From Prevotellaceae bacterium UBA1746 (lineage in GTDB: Bacteria > Bacteroidota > Bacteroidia > Bacteroidales > Bacteroidaceae), in assembly GCA_905369775.1 (NCBI GenBank), contig CAJPJR010000066.1, positions 1-10,574 of the forward strand: 10,574 nucleotides of DNA, given 5' to 3'. The notes beneath the pieces were generated by a model, which was not told the origin of the DNA, searched no databases, and worked only from the letters and a program-made list of their open reading frames with translations. The position numbers and the translations under genes are program-made. Of the stretch, positions 1 through 5,867 are shown one piece after another (position 1 is the stretch's first letter; every line of letters starts with the position of its first letter).

Positions 1-631
1 TGCCCTTGAGAATGGTGTGAAATGCCACATGGACGGGCTCAAAGGCCAGAAAACGGGATTTTGCGTGGACCAAAGAGACAACCGAAGCCTGCTCGAACAG
101 TACAGCCGCGGGCGTTCGGTGTTGAACATGTTTTGTTACACCGGCGGGTTCTCCGTCTATGCGATGCGCGGCGGGGCTGAATGCGTGCACAGCGTGGATG
201 CCAGCGAACAGGCCATCCGACTCACGGAGGCCAACATCGCGCTCAATTTTCCGAACGACGGGCGGCACGAAGCCTATGCCGAAGACGCATTCAAATTTCT
301 CGATCGCGCGGGCAGCAACTACGATCTGATTGTGCTGGATCCCCCGGCTTTCGCCAAGCACAAGGATGCGCTGCGCAACGCCCTCAAGGGTTACACGCGA
401 CTCAACGCCATTGCGTTCCGAAAAATCAAGCCCGGGGGCATCATCTTCACCTTCTCCTGTTCGCAAGCGGTCAACAAGGACCAGTTTCGCTTGGCCGTTT
501 TCACGGCGGCGGCGCAAAGTGGGCGACATGTGCGCATTTTGCATCAACTGCACCAACCCGCCGATCACCCGATCAACATTTATCACCCGGAAGGCGAGTA
601 TCTCAAGGGCCTGGTGCTCTACGTTGAGTGA
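1..631 (+). CDS. rlmI: 23S rRNA (cytosine-C5) methyltransferase, RlmI-type, 3' part
   Basis: C-terminal half of a class I SAM-dependent rRNA methyltransferase; the reading frame is open from base 2, so the start lies upstream of the window. About 209 residues are present, against roughly 390-400 for the family. Visible landmarks are the substrate-side segment KTGFCVDQRDNR, SAM-binding motif I NMFCYTGGFS (about 125-154), the acidic VDAS after the second strand, motif IV DLIVLDPPAFAK (323-358), FSCS with the cysteine typical of RlmI (452-463), and the closing DHPINIYHPEGEYLKGL, which matches the RlmI C-terminus. E. coli RlmI makes m5C1962 in 23S rRNA; the same target is inferred here. The other possibility is a sister RlmI/RlmK-family enzyme with another rRNA target. 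The gene ends before a strong terminator and converges on the TPR gene. Confidence 0.85.
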   Translation, partial: ALENGVKCHMDGLKGQKTGFCVDQRDNRSLLEQYSRGRSVLNMFCYTGGFSVYAMRGGAECVHSVDASEQAIRLTEANIALNFPNDGRHEAYAEDAFKFLDRAGSNYDLIVLDPPAFAKHKDALRNALKGYTRLNAIAFRKIKPGGIIFTFSCSQAVNKDQFRLAVFTAAAQSGRHVRILHQLHQPADHPINIYHPEGEYLKGLVLYVE

Positions 632-715
632 TCCTCCCATGGTTTTGCGTTGCGACTACCCTACTCTCGTACTTTTCGAAGCGGATGGTCGCAGACTGCA
701 GACGCAAGTCCAAAT

Positions 716-754
716 AAAAAGCCCATTGCTCATTAGCGAGCGATGGGCTTTTTT
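716..754. terminator. Bidirectional intrinsic terminator between convergent genes
   Basis: The arms 716-731 and 738-753 pair over 16 bp with one G-T wobble and a six-base loop. The stem has a GC-rich core (GCCCAT/ATGGGC) flanked by A and T runs, so transcripts of either strand end in a U tract. It lies 84 bases past the methyltransferase stop and 80 bases past the TPR-gene stop, so it can end both. Confidence 0.9.
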
Positions 755-834
755 GTGAATGATCGGGAGCACGTTTCGCGCTGTTGGGAACTACTGCTTT
801 CCCACCACCGTTGTATGTAATGGGGAAGCGACGT

Positions 835-3021
835 TTATTTCTCCAGCTCGCGGTTCACGAGATCACAGATCAATGAATATTCTACTTCCTGCCAACCGGC
901 GGCGGTCAGCTCCTCAGCATTATCATGAAAAAGCGCGACTTCCGCACGCTTCTTGCCTTGGATCGAAAGTCCGTTCATGTAATATTCTATCGCTTTGGGC
1001 ACTTTGCCGAGCGACCAGGCGTTGTGCGCTGCGTGGAAGTAGTCTCCCGACTTGACTTTTGCCCAGTTTTCGAGTTGCTTTTCCTTGTTTTCCTCCAAGA
1101 GCGGGAGCGGTTCCACGTCGGCATCGAGCAGTGCTTCTAAAAGCGGTTCGGCCTCAGTGAATCTCCGTAGGCAGAATAAGCACAAAGCCTTCACGCGTTG
1201 AGCTCTTAGGTTGTTGGGAAACAAATACTCCAGCTTGTAAAGATAGGTTAGCGCTTCTTCGTACAGTTCCAACCTTGCATAGCCGATAGCTATGCGGAAC
1301 AGCAGCTGTTCGTCGTCCGGTTTCAGCGCTTCCATCTGTACCAAATAGGTCAAAGTCTCCTCATCGCGATCCAATTCGTTGCAAAGTCGCGCCAGATCGT
1401 GAAGAACTTCGTAGTTATTCGCATCAATTTGTAATGCAGACTCCAGGATACTAATGGACTTCTCGAAATTTTTCAGTTTATAGTGGGCAAATGCCAGTTT
1501 TCGCAGCGTTTGCACGTCGGTACTTTCCTCGTTTAGCAAGGAAATCACGGGGTTCCACAAATCATACGGCAAGCAAAATTCGGCCAGCTCCCCGCGTTCC
1601 TCGGGATCTTCGAAGGCCGAAGCAAAAAGTGGGTTCTCGGCGAGGAAAAGGTCGCAGCGGAAAGGATTGTCTTGCTCGTTACGATAGACATAGAGGGAGC
1701 AAAAGCGGAAAAGATCACGCAAATAGCCCTTTATGCGGTCTTCTGCTGTCGAATAGCTCACCACTTCGATCGTGAAATTGACGTCGGCTTCAGCAAAGAG
1801 CGAGTTGATCTGCATGCGCTTCTCTTGTTTTTCGTTTTCGTCGGTGATCGTTTGGAGCACCTCCGCAGCTTTCACCCAACTGAAGCGCTCTGTGTTGCCG
1901 ATTCGCCCACCTCGCTCCGCATAGCGCAGATCAATGCCCGAGGGGACTCCGGCTAACTCCGGATGCTCGGGGGAGTATTCGTAAAACCAGTGGGCGGCTT
2001 CGTGGAAGAAGGGATGGCGCATGGTGAAACGCCCAAATATGCCGTAGTTGATGTCCATTCCGTCGGTTTGCACCCGTGCTACTTCGAGGAACACGCGCTG
2101 GATATTTTTTTGCGCGGGAGTCATTTCCTTCCGCCCCTCGATGATTTGCATCAACTCTTCGGTCTCGAGCGGGAAAGCCCCCTTGCTCTTGATGATTTGT
2201 GGGAGCAATTCCTTGATGAGGTGGCGACTGAAGGGCACGGTCTCTTGGGCAATCCACAGCGCGCGCTGGAGAACGCTCCAAAAGGGCGGGTATTCCCATG
2301 TGAAACCAACGAGTTGCGAGGCCCATTCTTTCGCTTCGGGGAAGAGCGGAAGCCATTCTTGCTGTTTTATCGCGACGAGCACAGCGCCGATCAGGGCGCG
2401 GGTGTGCAAAACACCGGATGTTTTCGCTTGCGCAGCCCGACAAAGCCACACAAATTGCCGATCATCGAACGAAGAGAAGAGACGTAAAGTCACAGCAGAG
2501 GCGGCCATGGCTTGCCGTTCCCCGTCTGCGTTCTCGTCGTCCAGGAATTTTTCAGCGTCGTGGGCTTGTTCCTGCGTCCACTGTGGGGCCGTCCAGAGCA
2601 CATTGAAGAGTGTGTCGTTGGAACCTTCGCCTTTAAAGACTTCAGACACGCTGGGGCGCGCATTGTCCTGGGACAAAATGTGGTAACACATCGTGCGACC
2701 GTCCACTTCCTTCTCGGGGCGCACAAAGCCGCAGGCGAATTCGAAACGAAAGTAGCGGTGCAGATCGTCGCATACGCGATAAGTTTCTTGCAACTGTGCA
2801 AGCTGTTTCTCTTGAACTCCCAATTGAACGGGGTCTTCCTGCAGACTGTCGAGGAAAGAGTCGTAGTTCATCTGCAAACGCCACCGAAGTAGGTCGAAAT
2901 GGGTGGGCGTGTTGATTTGCCCAATTTGGGCTTTCAACGATCGGAGGGCGTCAGCGAGTCGGAATTCGCGCAGGGCGCGCAAGGCGTCCTCGCGTAAGGT
3001 GAGATAAGTCGATGTGCTCAT
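835..3021 (-). CDS. Tetratricopeptide-repeat protein with a large unrecognised N-terminal region
   Basis: A 728-residue protein, probably cytoplasmic: no signal peptide or membrane segment is visible. I chose the start MSTSTYLTLRE. The frame stays open for 41 more codons upstream, but that stretch is a low-complexity basic sequence reading through the intergenic region, and the ATG at 3021 is preceded by an A/T-rich tract typical of Bacteroidetes starts. Residues 1 to about 500 are mostly helical-looking and match no domain I know; they are rich in Trp and aromatic patches (for example 335-350, HPFFHEAAHWFYEY). Residues about 502-635 hold four consecutive TPR units with the usual A-Y-L-A-P pattern (for example 508-535 and 573-603), and a further TPR-like helix pair follows near 660-690 (AWSLGKVPKAIEYYMNGL). 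TPRs bind proteins, so a scaffold or adaptor role is likely; partner and pathway are unknown. The binding-protein lipoprotein gene lies 153 bases upstream on the same strand, with no clear terminator between them. Confidence 0.85.
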   Translation of the reverse strand: MSTSTYLTLREDALRALREFRLADALRSLKAQIGQINTPTHFDLLRWRLQMNYDSFLDSLQEDPVQLGVQEKQLAQLQETYRVCDDLHRYFRFEFACGFVRPEKEVDGRTMCYHILSQDNARPSVSEVFKGEGSNDTLFNVLWTAPQWTQEQAHDAEKFLDDENADGERQAMAASAVTLRLFSSFDDRQFVWLCRAAQAKTSGVLHTRALIGAVLVAIKQQEWLPLFPEAKEWASQLVGFTWEYPPFWSVLQRALWIAQETVPFSRHLIKELLPQIIKSKGAFPLETEELMQIIEGRKEMTPAQKNIQRVFLEVARVQTDGMDINYGIFGRFTMRHPFFHEAAHWFYEYSPEHPELAGVPSGIDLRYAERGGRIGNTERFSWVKAAEVLQTITDENEKQEKRMQINSLFAEADVNFTIEVVSYSTAEDRIKGYLRDLFRFCSLYVYRNEQDNPFRCDLFLAENPLFASAFEDPEERGELAEFCLPYDLWNPVISLLNEESTDVQTLRKLAFAHYKLKNFEKSISILESALQIDANNYEVLHDLARLCNELDRDEETLTYLVQMEALKPDDEQLLFRIAIGYARLELYEEALTYLYKLEYLFPNNLRAQRVKALCLFCLRRFTEAEPLLEALLDADVEPLPLLEENKEKQLENWAKVKSGDYFHAAHNAWSLGKVPKAIEYYMNGLSIQGKKRAEVALFHDNAEELTAAGWQEVEYSLICDLVNRELEK

Positions 3022-3174
3022 GAAAAATATCCTATGGGGTAAGATCGTAAGACGGGGCTTTTGAACTTTTCGGTGCCGGAAACGAAGCAAACGACGGGAA
3101 GAGACGGGAGAAAGTGGGCTGCTTCTGCTGCCTATCCTCGCCATTCGTTTCCGCCACGTGAGGGCACTTGCCGG

Positions 3175-4059
3175 TTAGTGGGTGGCGTCGTAGTGTGGCA
3201 GTCGAATGGCCGACAATTGTGCGGCGGGAACCTGATAATCCTTCACCAAAACGCTGTCTAAATAGGGAGTCCGTCCTTTGTTGATCGCAACCACTGCGAG
3301 ATTGTAGGCTTTGCGCAGCAGTTGTGCCTGGGCATTGTGACGTTTGTTGCGCAAGGCGCGCTGATTCATGTAGAGCGACATTCGCATTTCGGAGGGAAGT
3401 GCCGAAGACAAGCGCACATTCCCGTTGGCCACGGCTCGTGAGGCATACGGCTCGGGCAGAACGACACAGTCGATCTGCTCATTTTCCAGCATGAGGTGGC
3501 GAATCTTGAAACTATTCACCTGCGCGAAGAACAAATCGTCGCTCTTCAATCGCAAACTGTCACGTAATCGGGTGATATAATGGTCGGAGTTGGCATAACG
3601 CGCCATGCCCACGGTGCGCCCCTTGAGGTTTCGCAACTCACGTATGCGCAAACGTCCGCCAGCAAGCAGGGACCAGCTTCCGTTGAGGGCGATGAACTCA
3701 TCGAAATTGCGCATGCGTCCGTGCGAACGGTAGTAGGCTGCGCGATAATGATCAGTGATTCCGCCGTCGACTGTCCGACCAAGTAGAGCCGTGTCGGCAT
3801 CAAACTGCGCAAAGTAGGTTTTCACGCGAAGTGGCAAGCCGAGAGAGTCACAAATTCCGCTGCGCACGGCGTAATAGAAGGGGATGCTCTCCGCCGTCAA
3901 GGGACAAGCGATGCGCAACGAGGTACTATCGTCCGGCGCACGGCGTTCGCCGCTCTCAATGGTCGCCCCGCTTTGCCGACAGGCGGGAAGCGCGAGCAGC
4001 AACAAGGCGGCCAAACCAAGTCCCAACGAACGAGAGGAAGAAGAGAAGGAGTATGACAT
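3175..4059 (-). CDS. Lipoprotein resembling an ABC-transporter substrate-binding protein (NMT1/SsuA-like)
   Basis: A 294-residue predicted lipoprotein. The start at 4059 gives a normal signal peptide: a short Ser/Arg n-region, a hydrophobic stretch at 12-24, and lipobox LPAC with lipidated Cys27. An in-frame ATG at 4101 would add 14 residues ahead of it and lies in the loop of a hairpin, so I rejected it. The mature part has the order seen in periplasmic binding proteins of the NitT/TauT/thiamine-precursor type: strand RIACPLTAESIPFYYAV (49-65), GRTVDGGITD (94-103), a hinge segment LKGRTVGMARYANSDHY (145-161), then LMLENEQIDCVVLPEPYAS (189-207). Such proteins capture small solutes for an ABC importer, but no permease or ATPase gene is within the window, so the ligand is unknown and a sensing or non-transport role is possible. 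It lies 91 bases downstream of pgk, with a long palindrome in the gap. Confidence 0.75.
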   Translation of the reverse strand: MSYSFSSSSRSLGLGLAALLLLALPACRQSGATIESGERRAPDDSTSLRIACPLTAESIPFYYAVRSGICDSLGLPLRVKTYFAQFDADTALLGRTVDGGITDHYRAAYYRSHGRMRNFDEFIALNGSWSLLAGGRLRIRELRNLKGRTVGMARYANSDHYITRLRDSLRLKSDDLFFAQVNSFKIRHLMLENEQIDCVVLPEPYASRAVANGNVRLSSALPSEMRMSLYMNQRALRNKRHNAQAQLLRKAYNLAVVAINKGRTPYLDSVLVKDYQVPAAQLSAIRLPHYDATH

Positions 4060-4070
4060 GCAGAAAAGGC

Positions 4071-4120
4071 CGAAGTTACGGTGTGGCAACGCCGGTAGCA
4101 TTGCACACTCCGTAACTTCG
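4071..4120 (-). promoter_or_regulatory. Long near-perfect palindrome in the pgk-lipoprotein gap (terminator, attenuator or operator)
   Basis: The arms 4071-4081 and 4110-4120 pair perfectly over 11 bp (CGAAGTTACGG). The stem continues, after a two-base bulge (4108-4109), with TGTG/CACA and, past a one-base bulge, CAA/TTG, leaving a loop of about 11 bases. In the - strand direction it follows the pgk stop by 30 bases and is followed by GCCTTTTCTG and the lipoprotein ATG, only 11 bases from the stem. The short T run makes it at best a weak terminator of pgk; it could instead attenuate or occlude translation of the lipoprotein gene, or act as a DNA operator. A weak promoter-like pair sits just before it (TTTG at the pgk stop, 20 bases, then TTCATTCG). 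Confidence 0.6.
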
Positions 4121-4150
4121 AATGAATTATTGCGATATTACAATCTCAAA

Positions 4151-5398
4151 TTAGCCCTTGATGGCAGCCACACCGGGGAGAACCTTACCCTCGATGGCTT
4201 CGAGCAGCGCACCGCCGCCGGTAGAGATGTAAGATACCTGGTCGGCCATGCCGAACTTGTTGATGCAGGCCACGGAGTCGCCACCGCCGATGAGCGAGAA
4301 GGCACCATTTTTCGTTGCCACGGCAATGGCGTCGGCAATCGCGCGCGAACCGGCCGTGAAGTTGTCGAATTCGAACACACCGGCGGGACCATTCCAGAGA
4401 ATTGTCTTAGCGGGCTCGATGACAGCGGCGAAGGCTTTGCGGCTCTCGGGACCGGCGTCGAGACCCTCCCAACCGTCGGGGATGGCGTTGACGGGAACCA
4501 CCTGCGTGTTGCAGTCGTTCTTGAAAGCGTCGCCGGCTACGCAGTCCGTACCCAGGACAAGATTCACACCCTTGGCTTTGGCCTTCTCGATGATGGAGAG
4601 CGCGAGATCGAGCTTATCTTCTTCGCAAAGCGAGATACCGATTTTTCCGCCGAGTGCGCGTGCAAACGTGTAGGTCATGCCGCCGCAGAGAATCAGGTTG
4701 TCCACTTTGTCCATGAGGTTCTCGATGATGCCGATTTTTGTCGACACTTTCGATCCACCCATGATAGCTGTGAAGGGACGCTTGATGTTTTTGAGAATGT
4801 TGTCTACAGCTTCTACTTCTTTCTCCATGAGATAGCCGAGCATCTTGTGGTCGGCGTCGAAATAGTCGGCGATCACTGCCGTAGAAGCGTGCTTGCGGTG
4901 TGCAGTGCCGAAGGCATCCATCACATAGTAGTCGGCATAAGAAGCCAAAGTCTTGGCAAACTCTTGCTGACGCACCTTCATTTCTTTCTTAGCCTGGTCG
5001 TAAGCAGGATCTTCCTTGTCGATGCCCACGGGCTTACCCTCTTCTTCGGGATAGAAGCGGAGGTTTTCGAGCAGGAGCACCTCGCCGGGCTTGAGTGCAG
5101 CGGCAGCTTCCTGTGCTTTTGCGCAGTCGGGAGCGAAGGTCACGGGAGCATTGAGTGCAGCAGCGACAGCTTCTTTGATTTGTCCGAGCGACAATTTGGG
5201 ATTTACCTTGCCTTTCGGCTTGCCCATGTGGCTCATGATGATGAGTGCACCGCCATCGGCAAGAATCTTCTTGAGTGTGGGGAGCGCACCGCGGATGCGC
5301 GTGTCATCGGTGATGTTACCGTTCTCGTCGAGGGGCACATTGAAGTCCACACGTACGATGGCTTTGTGGCCTGCGAAGTTGCAAGTATCGATTGTCAT
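4151..5398 (-). CDS. pgk: Phosphoglycerate kinase
   Basis: A 415-residue cytosolic glycolytic enzyme that converts 1,3-bisphosphoglycerate and ADP to 3-phosphoglycerate and ATP, reversibly. The full set of family motifs is present: RVDFNVPLD at 16-24 and TRIRGALPT at 33-41 (substrate-binding Asp, Asn and Arg), SHMGKP at 56-61, DAFGTAHR at 161-168, the nucleotide-side GGSKVSTK at 214-221, the hinge region WNGPAGVFE at 335-343, GGGDS at 371-375 and STGGGA at 392-397. It is longer than the usual bacterial enzyme of about 390 residues because of an extra stretch at about 116-150 (EEEGKPVGIDKED onward); I know this feature from Bacteroidetes and eukaryotic-type enzymes. The start is the only sensible ATG and is preceded by an A/T-rich tract without a Shine-Dalgarno sequence. 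A strong promoter lies about 185 bases upstream. Downstream on the same strand is the binding-protein lipoprotein. Confidence 0.98.
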   Translation of the reverse strand: MTIDTCNFAGHKAIVRVDFNVPLDENGNITDDTRIRGALPTLKKILADGGALIIMSHMGKPKGKVNPKLSLGQIKEAVAAALNAPVTFAPDCAKAQEAAAALKPGEVLLLENLRFYPEEEGKPVGIDKEDPAYDQAKKEMKVRQQEFAKTLASYADYYVMDAFGTAHRKHASTAVIADYFDADHKMLGYLMEKEVEAVDNILKNIKRPFTAIMGGSKVSTKIGIIENLMDKVDNLILCGGMTYTFARALGGKIGISLCEEDKLDLALSIIEKAKAKGVNLVLGTDCVAGDAFKNDCNTQVVPVNAIPDGWEGLDAGPESRKAFAAVIEPAKTILWNGPAGVFEFDNFTAGSRAIADAIAVATKNGAFSLIGGGDSVACINKFGMADQVSYISTGGGALLEAIEGKVLPGVAAIKG

Positions 5399-5432
5399 GA
5401 TGTTGGTAATATATGATAGGGTTGTTTGAATT

Positions 5433-5561
5433 TCACTTCTTCGGGAAGACTTCCAAACCGGTTCGTGCTTTGCGCACTCGACGGGAACTCACGCGCCTGC
5501 GAAGGCTTATCTTCACAGCGACCCTCCGATCTCTTTCATAGCAACGGGGGCGGTGCGACAT
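5433..5561 (-). CDS. Possible arginine-rich short ORF in the pgk leader (doubtful)
   Basis: An ATG about 14 bases after the predicted pgk transcription start opens a 42-codon frame (MSHRPRCYERDRR...) that stops 34 bases before the pgk ATG. Of the 42 residues 12 are Arg and 4 Lys, so the product would be very basic; it resembles no family I know. Position, upstream of and not overlapping pgk, would suit a leader peptide. Against it: the frame stays open far upstream across the promoter and a terminator to 5771, so its openness may be chance, and Arg codons are common by chance in GC-rich DNA. Treat as a candidate only. Confidence 0.2.
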   Translation of the reverse strand: MSHRPRCYERDRRVAVKISLRRRVSSRRVRKARTGLEVFPKK

Positions 5562-5581
5562 TGAGCCCGAAATCTTCACTG

Positions 5582-5612
5582 CAAATGTAGCGATAAGCGC
5601 CCAATTTGCAAA
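5582..5612 (-). promoter_or_regulatory. Bacteroidetes-type sigma-ABfr promoter for pgk
   Basis: On the - strand, a -33 box TTTG (5609-5612) is followed by exactly 19 bases and a perfect -7 box TACATTTG (5582-5589), matching the published Bacteroides consensus TTTG-N19-TAnnTTTG. Transcription should start near 5575 and run toward pgk, giving a leader of about 175 bases. The stretch CTACATTTGCAG is identical to that in the rpsA promoter. Confidence 0.8.
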
Positions 5613-5727
5613 GAGTTCGCGGAGAAAAGTGAAGGAAACTGCTGCAAACAGAGCACTTTCCGAGAGACTGCCTCCCAACAAACTCGGTGTGCTTTCGCAT
5701 TTTCCGAGCGAAACGCGGAGAGGACAC

Positions 5728-5759
5728 AAAAAAAGAGGGGATTTTTCGAACGTTCCCTC
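5728..5759 (-). terminator. Second (distal) intrinsic terminator after addA
   Basis: On the - strand GAGGGA (5754-5759) pairs with TCCCCTC (5735-5741) with one bulged C, and a run of seven T follows directly (5728-5734). It lies 12 bases past the first addA terminator and before the pgk promoter, so it is a back-up stop for the lipoprotein-addA operon. The stem is short, so it may be weaker than the first. Confidence 0.6.
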
Positions 5760-5770
5760 CAACTTTTGCA

Positions 5771-5811
5771 CAAAAATGGGGAGCTTTCAGACGAGGCTCC
5801 CCTACTTTTTA
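5771..5811 (-). terminator. First intrinsic terminator after addA
   Basis: A perfect 7-bp GC-rich stem GGGGAGC/GCTCCCC (5778-5784 and 5796-5802) with an 11-base loop, followed in the - strand direction by ATTTTTG. The + strand side also carries a T run (5806-5810), so it could work both ways, but only addA, which ends 57 bases before it, approaches. Confidence 0.85.
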
Positions 5812-5867
5812 ATGTCGTGACCGAATGTGCATTCGATCAATGGGCGAAGTGCGGAATTTGTCGCGGG

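Larger units (their letters stand above)
5399..5867. other. Intergenic region between addA and pgk
   Basis: These 469 bases hold no confident gene. In - strand order they contain 56 bases of addA trailer, two tandem terminators (5771-5811 and 5728-5759), about 115 bases in which I see no strong signal, the pgk promoter (5582-5612), and a pgk leader of about 175 bases with a possible 42-codon arginine-rich ORF (5433-5561). Small structures in the leader include a GTGC/GCAC stem-loop at 5465-5477 and the palindrome GGAAGACTTCC at 5444-5454. The last 30 bases before pgk are A/T-rich and probably unstructured, as expected for a Bacteroidetes translation start. Confidence 0.8.

Noticed and set aside
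785..804. A small hairpin TGGGAA/TTCCCA after the TPR gene
   Set aside because: It has only six base pairs and no T run. The strong terminator at 716-754 explains the end of transcription.
1963..2487. A + strand frame of 174 codons inside the TPR gene, and similar ones opposite addA
   Set aside because: They are antisense shadows of long real genes, without domains or upstream signals.
3022..3144. A 41-codon N-terminal extension of the TPR protein
   Set aside because: It is basic low-complexity sequence from the intergenic region; the downstream ATG has the expected A/T-rich upstream context.
3884..5416. A 510-codon open frame on the + strand opposite pgk and the lipoprotein gene
   Set aside because: It is antisense to the unmistakable pgk, has no recognisable domain, and is explained by the codon use of pgk leaving the opposite frame open.
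5433..5771. A 112-codon frame on the - strand upstream of pgk
   Set aside because: It runs through a terminator hairpin and the pgk promoter, so the full-length form would not be on the expected transcript. Only its last 42 codons are kept, as a weak candidate.
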